Source of the DNA: Dipteris shenzhenensis | Taxonomy: Eukaryota; Polypodiophyta; Polypodiopsida; Gleicheniales | Direction: 5' to 3' (one strand) | Length of the DNA: 64,000 nt | Assembly (NCBI GenBank): GCA_047967505.1 | Contig: CM106539.1 | Part shown: piece after piece, positions 20,800 through 34,000 of the stretch | Position numbering within the stretch: the first letter of the stretch is position 1 | Layout: every line of letters starts with the position of its first letter | Notes under the pieces: model-generated | Databases searched by the model: none | What the model saw: the letters and a program-made list of their open reading frames with translations, nothing else | Told to the model about the DNA's origin: nothing | Translations under genes and position numbers: made by a program

Positions 20800-21892
20800 T
20801 TGTTAGACTGAGCCAATATATCATCCACTAGCATCCATACGCACATGAAAAATGCTATCCCAATTTGGTTGTCTTAAAACTAGGGCCTCACAAGGTGTTC
20901 CTTCAAATTATCAAATACTAGTTATTGAGGTGTGGACCAAACAAAAGATTGGTCCTGATAGATAAATTCTATCAGTGCCATAGTGATATCCGCATACAAA
21001 CATATGAACCTCCTCAAATAGCCTACATGCCCTAAAAAGGCTTCACTTCTTTGGTTGTATGAGAGATAGGCAATGATATCATCACCTCTACCTGGAGTTG
21101 ATAGTCATCCCTTTAAACAATATGACCAAGGAGAATACCTCTAAGTGCAAGAAAGAAGTACTTGTCAGGATTTAAGCACAAGCGGACTTCTTTGCACTTA
21201 TCCAAAACCCATCTTAACTTTTGTAGATGATCATTTTGTATGGACAAATCAAGATGGGAGGTGGCTTTACCATTAAAAACAGAGAAGTTTTCTAAAAAGA
21301 CCTCAAGAAATTTGCAAATATTCTCTTGTAAGATTTTGGTGATAGGTCATTGAAATGTTACTGAAGCATTACATAATCCAAAGGGCACCATTTGCTAGGC
21401 ATACATTTCCCATTGAATGACAATGTGGTCTTTGATTGATCCTATTCTCTGACTCAAACTTGGTTGTACTTGCTAAGTCCATCCATGAATGAATATATAG
21501 CATGACCATCGATTGTCTCCAACACTTTGAAGGGAAGGGGAAACCTATCATGTCGTGTTGCACATTCAAACTCTTATAATCAACACATACCCGGAGTTTT
21601 TCGGTCTCTCTTTGGGCACATTCACAATTTTGTTGACCCAATCAGAGTAATATATTGAGTAGATCAACCCTGGTTGCTCCATTTTTTGTATATAATCATG
21701 AACTGCCTTGCCATAGTTGGGATTCATGTAGTATGGACCTCTAGTTATTGGGTCTACATCAGGGTATAAGTCAATGAGTGCTCCATGAACTTTGCTCGCA
21801 CCCCCTTCTGATCCTTGTATGACTAGGCAAACACATATTCTTGGGAAAAGTCCGTTACTGCTACTAGAAGATAGACATATGACCAAACCCAA
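20800..21892 (-). pseudogene. Gypsy reverse transcriptase (broken)
   Basis: Visible in order are 'MEQPGLIYSIYYSDWVNKIV' near 21,680-21,625 (RT fingers), 'LRVCVDYKSLN' near 21,600-21,570, 'HSWMDLAS' near 21,500-21,480 (first catalytic Asp), a decayed 'NGALW' version of the PFGLCNAP box near 21,385, and 'LVDDILA' around 20,832-20,812 with the catalytic Asp pair at 20,820-20,825. Multiple shifts and stops divide it. RNase H should follow at 20,800-20,450, but I can see only weak traces there. Confidence 0.85.
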
Positions 21893-22379
21893 CTAGCTAC
21901 CTTCACATGCCAAGGTTGGTCCTTAGTCCCAATGTTGAGGTACCACCAATTCTGTGCTTGATCAATCTAAGGAATGCTTGGGGATGTGGAGGTACTTGTC
22001 TCCCCCATTCAATCCTGCAAGTGTAGGAGTATCCTCGCGGATAAATTCCTCCTCCACTTCTCACAACCAAGATGGTGGAAAAGCCATTGGTGCATTCTCT
22101 TGCACTAGTTGATATGTAGAGGTGGCATTTGTTATGTTCCTTCAATTCCTCAATTCTTGTTTGGGCATTCCCTTGTAAGGTAAGCCTCCCACATCATAAG
22201 TGGTTCTTGGAAGATCTTCAGTGGAGAGATGATCTTCCTTGGATATATAAAGGTCAAGTAGAGTAAGTTCAACCATTTCCTCATCTCCATACTGGATGTG
22301 CAACCCGAATACATCAAGCTCCTCATGGTGATCCTTCTCAAGATCAGACGTATCTGTGTCAATGTCTTCTAAAGTAACA

Positions 22380-22690
22380 TCAATGTCCTCTCCAATACTA
22401 CTACTATCCTTTGTAATCCCATCATTGTACTTTGTAGTACATTGTTGTACTTTGTAGTACCATTGGTGTACTATGCATTAGCATCAATGTACTCTATAGT
22501 ACCATAAGCATCCTCTATACCAACAGTGTTCTTTGTAGTGTCATCAATGTCTTCTACCGTACCATCGGTGTTTGCTGTAGTACCATCATTGTCCTTAGCA
22601 CAATCATCGGCATCCATTGCAGTACTATGTTTGTTCCCGGTTTGGCATGAGTTATTCATGCCCTTTGTCTCCATTCCCATATCACCATGT
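22380..22690 (-). repeat. Degenerate tandem repeat encoding an acidic linker in gypsy
   Basis: On the plus strand, variants of 'TGT(A/T)(C/T)T(C/T)TGTAGTACCATC' recur roughly every 30 bases, about ten times. The minus-strand frame 22,680-22,471 reads as an Asp/Thr-rich repeat ('DGTTANTDGTVEDIDDTTKN'). It lies between protease and RT. A similar acidic stretch follows a gypsy RT fragment at 53.5-53.7 kb. The function is unknown; it may be a spacer. Confidence 0.6.
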
Positions 22691-23149
22691 CCCTACCATC
22701 TTGTTCTCTAATACTAGTCCAATTCTCTAATACATGTGGGAACTATTGCAAAGACCACAAGGCATCCGTTCATAAACTAGTTTATCTAGACACTGTGCAC
22801 ATGCTTCTTGGTTTACTACTTGAAGTACCAAGATGTTCTTCAAAATCCTCTTGCTGGCATTACTCCACCATGGTGACTGCTAAGGAGCCCGAGGCTCCCA
22901 TCTAATCCAAGATTATAGTTTCTTCCTTTTTTGGATTTGCCTGATCCAACGAGTAGGTCAATCTCTCAAAAGCCTCCATCGCTTGTGTCCCCTCTCGCCC
23001 ATCCTAGTCACGTCTAATGGGCTAGTCCCCAAGAGTCCAATGCTCCTCTTTGACTCCTGCTTGTTCTTCAAAATATTATTCCCCAGTTCTCTTGGGAGGT
23101 GCCGTGTCTTTCCTATGACCACATCTATTTTGGGTTATGGATCCCAAGG

Positions 23150-23480
23150 GCAACCAAACTTCATCAATTAACCAATCTTAAATGGTCTTTGCTGACTGCT
23201 GCAACCATGGTCTACCAAGAAGTAAAGGATAAGTTTGTCCATTTTTTGTCATCTCCCCAGGACAAAAAAGTTGGACAAAAAAGTCTCTCCACCAACCTAC
23301 ATGTGAACACCTTTGACTGCTCCCATAGACTTCACTTTGCATTGATAAGCCATGCGCACTTGAAAATGAATGTCACTTATTAACTTCAAACCCAATTGTT
23401 GGAGCGTACCTTTTATCATGATGTTCACGGTTGAACTGGTGTTCTGAACCAATATTTTCTCTAGTGTGGGCCCACCTTGA
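23150..23480 (-). pseudogene. Gypsy aspartic protease (active-site Asp lost)
   Basis: The minus strand reads 'ILVQNTSSTVNIMIKGTLQQ' then 'LGLK', 'FQVRMAYQCKVKSMGAVKG', 'VGGETFLSNFFVL' and later 'LVDHGC'. This matches the gypsy retropepsin pattern VLVDTGSSVNI...LGL...R.AD...V...G...V.VGG..F..DF.VL...LLGRPWL. The catalytic Asp-Thr-Gly is Asn-Thr-Ser here (Asn codon at 23,441-23,443), so the enzyme would be dead. A stop also interrupts it before VGGE. Confidence 0.8.
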
Positions 23481-24813
23481 ACGGATCCCTTATGTCAATC
23501 TTTTGGCATGCGATTGAGGAATTCAATCATCTAATGTTTGATCTAGGCCCAACATCCATAAGATCTTCAATCAAAGAATAGGGCTGGATATAAGAAGTAG
23601 CCTTTTGTGACCTCATCCTCCTAGATTGAGGATCAAAGCTCATGCGAGGTAGGATGAGGATGTAACTATGAATTGCGAGTCATTGTCTCCTATAGTACCT
23701 CTTCCAATACTCGCTTCCCCTTTTCTTGGGCCCTACTAGGTCTCACCCCCATCTCCTTCTCTTTTTTGAGTGTGCTTCTTGGGAGAAAGTGGATGGCCTG
23801 CTTATGCCTCATTCTCCCTGTTCATTCCTAGGGTTGTCACCTCCGTTGCAAACCCCTGGGGCGCCAACTCAATATGTAATATGTTACTACCCTCGTTCCA
23901 TTTCCATGGTATAGGGGGACAAGGTCCATATATAATATGCATGGATTTCCTTAAAAATTTTCAAATATGCAAGGGAAAAATATGAAACTTTCATGTCCCC
24001 ATTCCCACAAAATATAAGGTATATACATTGAAAAATATGCAAGATTTTAAGATTTGTACATATTTTTCATATGTGAGGCCCAAAGGGGGGGGGTTCTCTT
24101 GGATGAGGGGGGTAAGCCAAAAAATACACTAAAATATGAAAACCCATCTCCTTTCAAATTAATATAACTTTTTCATGTGTTACCCAAATTTTAAGATGTA
24201 AAGACATATTTGAAGCTCTTTTAGTGTAGAACACAACCATGCTAATTTGAATAATCTCTACTCATGGCATATTGTTAAATTCATCTCATACTCAAGATTT
24301 GGATAGTTTTGCTTACTAAAGGGAGTTGGCACCCCAGGTGCAAACCTCATTGTTGTGGATTTATAAGAAGGAAACTAAGGTGTGATGCCTCCATCTTCAG
24401 AACTAGATTGAAGATCTTTGGTGATACTCTTAACCACCTCCTTGTATCTTAAAGGCATAGATTGATTACTTGAAGGTGAGGCACTCTTAGACCTAGTGAT
24501 AGGCCTTGATGGTCATGTGCCCTTCGAAATTGTTTGCTGATCCACCATCAAGAGAAAACAAGGATGGTATGTTTTGGGGCATACTATTTACCTTGGAGGG
24601 ATGGGCTAACTTCGGTGGGGATGTACTTGTGGTACTAGTTGGTGATGAGGCCTCTGTTGGTGACTCTGAGTTGTTTGTACACTTGTCACCTTTTGTTCAT
24701 GACCTTGTCATAGCTCCCAACAATGCACCAATCAAAGGGGGGTTGTTGCCCTCCCTTGCCACTACTAACTCAACCATATTGACTTGAGGTGTTGGTTCCA
24801 CTCTTCCATTAGG

Positions 24814-25348
24814 ACAATCTCTAGTGTAGTGGTCGTTTGTGTTGCATTGTGTACAACAGGGTCCCCCAAACAATTGTGTACAGTCATCTTGGTAGTATTC
24901 ATACTCTCCACATTAGTAACACATGATGGGTCTTTGAAAGTTGGTACATTTGCCTGCACCTCCATGTCCACCTTGGAAACTGCCTCATTGACCACATTGA
25001 TAAGGGGGTCCATATCCACCTCCTAAGGATAGAAATATGAGTCCCCAGCTGGATTGGGTGTAGAAGCTTGAAGTAAAGGGGGATTAGGATGTAATAGAGG
25101 AAAAATGATAGGAGGGGAAGGTGGCTCAAATGCTTTCTCAAGAGTAGGAGGTACAGATACTGGTGTGGTTTTATTGATTGTAGTAACTAGGGGTTCCACC
25201 AAAGAATACTATGGTAGAGGCTTCCTTAACACTTTGAGGTACCTACAACATGTATTTCACAAAATGTATAGGATGAGATAGATGTAGGTATCTTACGCTT
25301 AGAGGGACACTCCCAGTGACCATGTCCAGAACCCTTGCATTCCGTGCA
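24814..25348 (-). pseudogene. Gypsy gag C-terminus with three CCHC knuckles (one mutated)
   Basis: Two intact C-x2-C-x4-H-x4-C knuckles are visible on the minus strand: CTECKGSGHGHWEC at 25,307-25,348 and CTQCNTNDHYTRDC at 24,814-24,855. Between them, at 24,880-24,921, is a third with a stop in the loop and Tyr instead of His. The first is about 380 bp upstream of the next and in a different frame, so the spacing is unusual. Knuckles bind the element RNA. Confidence 0.8.
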
Positions 25349-25500
25349 CCAGAGACCAATTCTAATATGGGCTTCAAAGGATGACTGTCCATCCACCCTT
25401 ATTCTATCCTTCAGACCTTGAGTTGTTGTCATGTCGATGAGCCCTCCTCTCTTGAAAGTGAGGTGGTCAAAATGTGTGATGAGGTAAAACTTAACTATGA

Positions 25501-26145
25501 CTATTCCATCTTCACTACTTCCCTTAGGAAGTCTTGTAGTGAGGCATGCTCAGGGATTTTGTTAACCAACCTTATAGAAATGGTGGAAGGTAATGCTTTC
25601 AAAAGCCACCTCTTCATGATAGCATTGTTAGGTGAAATAGACATCTTCGCAGTTAGGACCCTCATCCTTGTGTACATCTCAGAGATGCTCTTGCCAGGCT
25701 TCATGGTGTCAGTGGACAACTTTTGGACAATCATATGTTTGAAATTTTCCCACTTGAAAGTCCATAATAATTCCTCCCTTAGGTCTTTCCAAGTCTGGAA
25801 ACGGTTAAGGGGAAATTGACTATACCATACATTAGTTGCATCCTCCAATGATGATGGGAAGATGTGTAGGAAGGCATGCTTGTTCTCCACACCTTTAGCT
25901 TTACATGTCGTGAGAAATTTCCTCACATGAGCTTCTGCATCTTCATGGAGGTGGCCTTTGAACTTCTCAGGCTTGACATGGACATTATAGAGTAACTCGA
26001 GAAGTTTGGATTTTTCTATAGGACTAAGACCCATGATACCCACGCCAGAGGCTAAAGTGGGTACAAGAGTTGAAGGGTACCGATGGAGCATTACTAAATG
26101 TGGGTGCCATGGGGACATACAATGGAGAGGCTGATGAGGAAACAC
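25501..26145 (-). pseudogene. Gypsy gag core (Retrotrans_gag)
   Basis: A 214-codon open frame carries the Retrotrans_gag signature: 'PEKFKGHLHEDAEAHVRKFL' near residues 57-76, then 'FPSSLEDATNVWYSQFPLNR' near 96-115, then 'WKDLREELLWTFKW'. It is the best preserved part of the element. The frame begins at 26,145 inside a low-complexity Pro/Ser region, so the true gag start is probably upstream in a shifted frame. Confidence 0.85.
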
Positions 26146-26150
26146 CTCTG

Positions 26151-29100
26151 GAAGAGGACCACAATGGTGCAGTCACTACTGATGTAGCCATGGAGGAAAT
26201 AGACGATAGTACATGTGCTACAGGCACTACCGTTGTGAAAGTATGAGGACATGGGAAACATGGGGGTCAATGAGAATGCAAGGGTAGTTGGGAAAGAGAA
26301 AGATGGAGTCAAAGCCATGTATGATGGATAAGCAGTGGGAAAGGACAAAGATAAGAGAAACGAAAATAGTAGAAAGAATCCTCATGTGCACTAGTCATGA
26401 ACAACTGCATATGCTAGGGAAATAGAAATTTACAAAAGAGTGACCAAGTTGGACAAAGTACACATGCCACTAAAGAAGATAGACAAAGTCACAAGCCACA
26501 AGTCACAAGTCACAAGAGGTGGTCATATATGTCAAAGTACATAGGTCCATCCCCATAGTGGGCACAAATCTACAACGGGCAAGCTCATAGCTAAAGCCTC
26601 TATCTCTCCTCACACTCTCCTCTTGGGCAAGCTTGTAGCTGCAGCGTCTATCTCTCCTCACACTCTCATCCCTCACTCTATTAGGAATGCCAAATGCCAA
26701 ATGAATCCCCCATTCCTCCCCTCCTCCTTCATCCTCCTCAGTGGTGCCTTGGTGGGTCCCTCCCCTAGGGCTTGATTCTTTCTCTGGTTTTCAATTTGCA
26801 CTCTAGAGTTTATTGAGCTTCGTTTGATAGCATTGGACCTTGAGAGTTTATTGAGGTGCACTTGATAGCCTTTGACCTTGAGAAGCATTGTGGCATTAGT
26901 ATCTATTGCAAAAGTATGGCATAGGCTACACTTTTTGGTTATGCTCCATGCCATTGGAGGTGGCAGGTTTGACTGGTTTTTGCTGATATGTAGAGGTGGT
27001 TTTGATGGTGTATCCTAGTGCAGAAGTATGGAAATCATTCCCTTTGTGATAGTAGAGCTTATTTTCACTGTGGATCTTGGTTTCTTTCTTTGTCAGTTTT
27101 TTACCTAAGTAACTAGACTTCATTTCTAAGCTTTAATTCTTTCTTTGTTTTTCAATAAGGACTTTAGAGTTCATTGAGGTGCACTCAATACATTCTAGGG
27201 AACATGTCCTCTCACTACTACCACGAAAGTATATGTAGAAGTAGTCGGTACCTCCACTGATAGAATTGGTCCATTTTGCTCAATTTCTTCTTAGCTCAAA
27301 AACTCTTGCTCGGAGTCTGAGGAAACTTGTGATGTGGAATAAGCCAAACATGCTATAGGATAACCTTTTAGAGTTTTCCCTTCATATTTGCATGAAGATC
27401 AAGAAAAAATGATATAACTTTGCATTTGGTCCCTTGAATGTTGTTTAAGGGTTTCAATTGTGTGGTTTATTGGAAAGGGATTCAAATAATCTTCACAAGG
27501 GTCAAGATCCATCCATTTGGCTTCCATACAGATTTCAACAATCAATTTAATTGGTTTTTTCACATTTCTATGAGTAAGTTATTTTGAAATCAAGTTACAT
27601 GAATTCCTTTATGTAAATGTTATGATGTTTTGTGGTTATCTTTAATCCCATCCCATCTATCTTTAATTTCTATGTTAGATTCAACATTTATGGTTATTAC
27701 ATTTGTTGGGTTAGGTTATGTGTTGAAGTTTCTCTTTAAGCTTAGGAACAGTCATGCCTAACCCTAGCTTATACCATTGTCTCACTTTCTCCCTATTCTA
27801 ATGGATCCACATAACCTTAAGGGCACAAGAATCTTCCAAAAGCTTTAATGGTGATGATAGCAATGAGAAGTTCAAGAGGATCTCCATCTAGGTATTGAAT
27901 CAAGAGAATGAATTCTTTGAAAGATATATATGGAGAGGCTCCAAACTAAATGCCCCAAGCCTTTAACACACCCTCTCATAGTTAAGCACTTGGGTGAAGT
28001 GGTAGGCGTTATTGAAAACATGCTCATTCACACCACAATTCATACAAAGGCCTCCAAACGTCCACTAAGCATTCCACCGGCCAACATTACTATACTAATC
28101 CCCATGGGTGCATTGTCCAAGACAAACGCATGGTGTTGAATGACATGACTAAATTCAAGGATGTGATGGTTGATTTTCACAAGAATATAATTGATAGAAA
28201 ATCATATAAATTGGAGAAGAAATTCCCTATGTTAAAAGAATTATCTTTTAGTAAAAAATGGATGTTTACTAAAGTAATGCCAACCCTTAAGCATAGGAAG
28301 GATGTCATTCAAAACAAAGTAAAAAAACTTGTCAACAAATTCCACCCTCATGTAGCCAAACCAATTAGAATCTCATGCATAGGAGCTAAAGCAAGACCCA
28401 TAAATCAACAAGAAACAAAAGGAGGCAACATGGGTTATGCACAGTGCATCTTGATTCTCATGGGATGGATTGATTTTATGCTATATTTGTAAGTTCTCTC
28501 ATACCTCTTCAAGGGATGCACATGAACTTTCTAAATTAATTACAATTTCATAACATGTTGTGGTAGGATATATTGACTTGGAAAAATAGGATTATGAAGG
28601 GGTTCTATATCAACAAGAGGGGGTTGAACAAGATGTGGGTCAAATGACCACACTTTGGAGTAAGCATGCTTGAACTTTTGACCCTTTCTATGATTTTTGG
28701 GGAGATACACAATAGAATGCAATATTTTTGGGTTTTTGGGGAGGGGGTTCCAAAATGGAAAAACTTTGCGATACTTTGTACTATTATGAGAGCCTACATA
28801 ATGTATATACAATGTAAATATATCACCATTGATAAAAATAGGGGAGATTGGGGCATTTTTTATTATGAACTACAACATTGGTAAGCTTACTAGGACAACA
28901 TCTACATATTTCCAATGCTAATGTGAATACTTATGCTCATGATACATTTTCAACACATATAAAACTTTAATATTAAACGAAAACACCCACTTTTCAAAAC
29001 AAGTATAAGGGCAATAGTGTCAAAAATAGTATTGAAATGAGGCCCTCCTTTTTTTTTTGAAATGGGGTCCTTTTTGTTGTAATATTCCATATTAACAAAG

Positions 29101-30350
29101 AGCCTGAGGGACCATAACAAAATAGGGGCAACCCTATAAGATGTGTTGGCCATAAAGAATTATACCAATTGGCCCAACGGTGCATTGGCTCTCAAGATTT
29201 GGCCATAAGCAATTTTACTAATGGGATGGTAGACTTTAGCAAGCTTTCCTCCCATCAAAGTACAATGGAGGGTTTTGAATAAAACTATGTGCATCTATAC
29301 TGGCAAGCTTGGCATGTAGGTGAGTGTTAAGGATGCTATGAATTGCACCATACCTAGCCCTAACCTTAATGCTAAGGGGTTCATTTATATATTCATTTTT
29401 ATGTTCAGTACAACATAGTGCATAGTGCACAATACCTATCTTGTGCACTTCACTCTCTACCCCCGAGCTTCTAACATGGTGTCTAAGCCACTCATGCTCT
29501 ATCCATAGTGGGAGAGTGCAAGCCCTTACTTTTGTCAAGGCACAACCCCTTGCTTTCATCAAATTCCAACCCACCTTCATTACCAATTTAGCTCATCTTG
29601 TAAATCTCTCCTTCCTCTTCATGTCAAATTGAAAAGCATATGATTCCATCTAGTTATCATTCTTTGAGTGGTTATGTCCTTTGAGAGGGAGCTTTAAGTG
29701 GTTTTTTAGATTTTATATGGTTCACTGTAAGTCCACTTCTTTGTGAGGCCCTAAGAGAATTGATGTAAGTTCACCTTGTGTTTTTTAAAAGGTTTTTAGA
29801 GATGATGTTCTATAAAGCTTTGCCAAATCATACTTTGAACTTCAACTACAAGGCAACTAAAGCCAACACAGCTAGACAAGGTAGCATATTCAAACAAAAA
29901 TTATTTTTATTGAGATCAAGGGGAAACATAGGTTGTACTATCATGTAGAGGGAAATCATGCTATGTATTCACATCAAATATTAATTTGGCAGATTTTAGT
30001 GAGTTAGTGTGATTAGAGAAAATGTTCATCTTTGAGGTGTGTAACGTTGACGCACATAGTAATCAGAAGTGCAAGGTCAATGATGTCTAGAGTCAATGAA
30101 CATATTAGTGACACCATGCATATAGAAAATTAGGAGGTCAATATTGTTGACACCGACACCTCCACAAGAAACGAGGCACGGGTTGAGTTTGGTTTGTGAC
30201 TAGCACAATGGGCATCCAAATGTGGGCATAGAAGCCTTGACAAGACATTCTTTTGGTACGTAATCAAGTTGGGACCTTGCTCCGAGGTGAAACAAGTAGC
30301 AAATAGCTTTAGTTGTTAGGACATCATGAGCAAGATTTCGTGACTCTCCA
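26151..30350. other. Long unassigned stretch (gypsy 5' side, then AT-rich DNA)
   Basis: From 26,150 to about 27,200 the sequence probably continues the gypsy 5' region, but no LTR is clear. Between 26,780 and 27,190 the phrase '(A)GAGTT(T/C)ATTGAG(G)TGCACT' occurs three times, showing local duplication. From 27,200 to 30,350 I recognise no gene. The longest plus-strand frame, 28,130-28,492 (120 codons, Lys-rich, 'KKFPMLKELSFSKKWMFTKV'), has no family I know and no splice support. Confidence 0.35.
26580..26671. repeat. Tandem duplication, two ~48-bp units
   Basis: Units starting CAAGCTCATAGCT (26,580) and CAAGCTTGTAGCT (26,628) share GTCTATCTCTCCTCACACTCTC with one or two changes. Confidence 0.75.
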
Positions 30351-30359
30351 TCTAGCAAC

Positions 30360-31000
30360 CACTAAGTTGTCACTCTTGACAAAAAGGGCTGGCCAATATA
30401 TTTGGGTTTATTGGCACAAAAGCAAGAAAGATGTAAACTGTCATGCAACACTGTAAATGGTCCAAAACTTGTTGAGTGTCTGGCATAATTATATGCAAGC
30501 TCTAATATGGCTAAATATTATTCCAGTTAGATTGTCTTTTCCTCAATGACCTAGTTAACCCTTTTAGTTAGACCATCATTTTGTGGATGGTTTCCAACCT
30601 CAAAAAAATAGACCTACCAAAATGATTGTTAAATTTGTTGTTCCATTCACTAACAATACTAGCTCTGGTAGCCCATAGAGCCTGTAAGTATGCTTTACAA
30701 ATACCTTTGCTAATTCCAAATCTTCATTGGTTAGAAGAAAGTGAGCCGCGGCTTTGGTCAACCAATCCACAATAACCCACATATGGTTGTGTCCCCTTTG
30801 TATTCAAAATCTATGGAGATAATTTTCCTTTGCTAGATGAGAACTCCAAATAATTACAAATATTCTTAATCTGGGATGAACCTCTCCTTGAACCTCAAAG
30901 GAAGAGTTCTGAAAAGCTAAAGTAACTATAGCCATAGCTCCCATCTTAGTGGATCCAAATGAACCTTCGTGGTTGAATTAGATGCTATTGATTTTGCTAT
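30360..31000 (-). pseudogene. Gypsy integrase remnant (second copy)
   Basis: The minus strand reads 'IQRGHNHMWVIVDWLTKAAA' near 30,800-30,735, with the first catalytic Asp in VIVDWLTK, then 'LVLLVNGTTN' where the second Asp is expected, then 'FFEVGNHPQNDGLTKRVN' near 30,600-30,550 (cf. YHPQTDGQTERVN, the Glu being Lys here) and 'YLAI(L/F)' near 30,500. The sequence is closer in type to the CRM/Tekay-like 'TQRGHD.IWVIVDRLTK' integrases than to the element at 20 kb. It is isolated: no RT or LTR is nearby. Confidence 0.8.
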
Positions 31001-34000
31001 TGCGTGATACTTCTACAAAGAGGTCAACCAATAGCTTTTGAAAGTAAGAAGTTAGACCTTGCTTAATGGAATTATTGGACATATGAGAAGGACCTTCATG
31101 CTGTAGTTTATGAATTATAGAAATGGAGGCACTATCTATATTGTGCTAGATTTGAGAACATATTTAATTAGGAAAGTATCAAATGCATTTGCCATTAGGT
31201 AGAGCTTAAAGGAAGAAAGGATAGACGGATTGAATTTATGTAAGAATCATATATTTTATTGACATATCAAAAGGAGAAAATCAATTTGGTAGTAGATTCC
31301 CAAAGCCAAATGACAATGACTAATGGATTGAGTTTTACTCAATTTCAAAATGATATCCTAAAGCCCCTAAGGAAATAGTGAGCATAATCCTCAATAATCA
31401 TAAATATTATTGAGAGGGATCCAATAGGTTGAGGAGTCACATGGTAATTATGACACACCATAGATTGGTGATAAAGGACTCAATTGGAAAATATAATATT
31501 AAAAATGGCTATATCCTCCATAAATAATGACATAAGGTGCCAAATTCTTTTTGAGTGTTATGATAGTCCTAGCGTAGGACACTTGGGAATTCTGAAGACA
31601 TATGTACTTCTAAGAAGGCAATTCTTATGTAGCAAAAAGAGAGTTATCTCTAAGTAATTGGAACATTTTTTTCAAACATTCATGAAAATTCATTGTAGTA
31701 TCTCTAAATGATATGCATATCTAGTAAAATAAGAAATATGGCTTTAAGAAAATATTTATAAGTTCATAAATGTTGTTGGAAATATTAGTTAAATTAATTA
31801 TGCCCATATGTAGTACAAAAATACGTCTCTGATTTATACTTGGTGATATCCAAAGGTTATCAATGCAAGGCATATGATATTTATCTTTTATATGGAACGA
31901 GTATTTTTTCTAGAAACAAAGAAAGCAAAAGATTTATCTAGAAATGGCAATGCACCTCTCAATTTTTTTTAAAGGTCTTATTTTGATATTTCCACCTATG
32001 TGGTTTCTTTGAGGATTGTACTCAATACCTAATGCCATGCAAAGTAGAGCTAGGATAGTACGTGCAAGCAAAACTAACAAAGTGGAAGTTGGCAAGCTGC
32101 TTAATTCACAGGATCCCTAGCCTGGATTGCTAGCTCTCTTTCTCAATAACATAACTTCAAGTAGCTTTGGCACATTCCTAGAGCAATAGGACTTTTGTAG
32201 CATCGAGCCTTTGGCAAACAATCCTCTGTGCATACGCCTATGCCACCAAACAAAAATGGAAAGGGTACATGAAATTGCTCTTTAAAGATAGCCAAGCCTC
32301 CTAGCAAATGGCAATGTCATCTCTATGCAGGTGCAAAAAGAATGGGGAGCATAGCCATGTCATCATGTTGAGAACAACAAGGTGCAATATCTCCATGAGT
32401 AGTGAGACCAGCAAGAAACCCATGAGTAGCCAGACCTACACACTGATAGCAAGAAACCCATGATAGGAGTGATGTCAAGAAGCGTGAAGGAGAAAATCAT
32501 TGAAGACATCTCTATACGGGCGATGGTCTCTAGCAATAGTATCATGAGTCTTCAAGAAGATGGCAATAGAAATGGGCAAGGAAGAGGAGAGTATCAAAGT
32601 AGGTAATACGATGTTGGAACACATGGTGTGTGTGAGAGAGAGAGAGAGAGAGCTATCAATCACATGATGGAACAAGGGGAGTGAGGCATAAGTAGATGTG
32701 ATAGATTGAGTATAGAACCAAGTACAATGTGCCTCATTTATACGTTGGGCAAGGCCTCATCTTCTTCATCCCAAGTGAGGTCATAGACGGAGCTCGCATG
32801 TGATGTCACAATGATATCAAATCTAATCTAGGACTTGGTCCCACTTGGGACAAGGACTCTTCATACCCACACAAGTGTAGGAAACTCACACTCACACTCA
32901 CACTAGGACTTTGATATCCAAAATTTATTGCCTTCTGAAGGTAAGGCTAGTAGACAACTCCACAATTATGCAAGCAATATGCTTACATCTCCTAATTCCT
33001 TGATGCTTGGATCTTATGACTTTCTTCTTTTATAGTATCTACCAATAGAACATCATTGTGGCTTGAGATACTATTGTGATACATCCCAATACAAAGAGGG
33101 CTCTTGTTGTATTTACCACTAAGTTGCGGTTCCCCTTTCGTGTTCATCCTTCATGGGATCTCATCACGAGTCCTCCTCTCAAGTTGAGCTCTCTCTCTAG
33201 AATCCTCCCTCTTATCACAGTGATTGTCACTTGGCTTATTTCTTTGGTGACAAAGAACCTTTCCATTGAAGCCCTCTCATGGCTTCCCTTTGCACCCCTT
33301 TATTAATTCTCAATCCTAGGATCACATCCCTCTAAATCCCATAGATGTAAGCATTGTTAAGCCCTCATGGTTTTTGTCCTATATTTGTAGCCTTGGTACT
33401 ATAATTGACATAACATCTCTCTCTCTCCCTCACTGTCCTTTACTTTCCACCCTTCGTAGGTTATGTAACCTTCTTAAAAATATTGGGCTAGCACTTGAAT
33501 TCTTGGGTGGTGAAACAGAATAGTCATGCAACTAAAGCCCTAATGACATGGTGAGAAAAGGGATTTTATGGGAAAAATTAATTGGCTATGTTAAATATCA
33601 ATGTTTGATGGAAATGTGGCTTTTATGTCATTTTCAATGCTCAAATACTTCATAAAGTCTTTTCTTCCACAAACCATTGATCTCAAGGGCTAATTGGTTA
33701 TGTAAAGAACAAATGTGGAAGAAAGGTGGGGGACCACATGCCACCTTTCCCTTTTCCCACAAAGCTATCACAATGCCATTAGGCCTTGGTTCATGGACTA
33801 AGACCCTATTCCCACTAGCGCCTAAGAATAACTTTAAGAAGAACTAGTTAAGTATTTTACTGGAAGTGTATATTCCCATTGGGATTCAAGGGGGTCTTAG
33901 TTATGTTAAATCTCTTAATGGCATGTTAAAGATTCTTGAAAATGCAACCTTCCATATATAGGTACTTTAAGGACCTTTAGTAAAGCAAGTTGAAACATAG

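Larger units (their letters stand above)
19700..26150 (-). mobile_element. Decayed Ty3/gypsy retrotransposon internal region
   Basis: Reading the minus strand from 26,150 downward gives gag, zinc knuckles, protease, RT/RNase H, then integrase. Integrase last defines gypsy. All domains are broken by stops and shifts. Integrase homology fades near 19,700, just before the copia insertion at 19,631. I could not recognise the remaining integrase on the far side of the copia (below 12,318), so whether copia inserted into this gypsy or beside it is open. No gypsy LTR was identified on either side. Confidence 0.85.

Noticed and set aside
25418-25819. 133-codon plus-strand frame
   Set aside because: It is the antisense shadow of the gypsy gag frame at 25,501-26,145.
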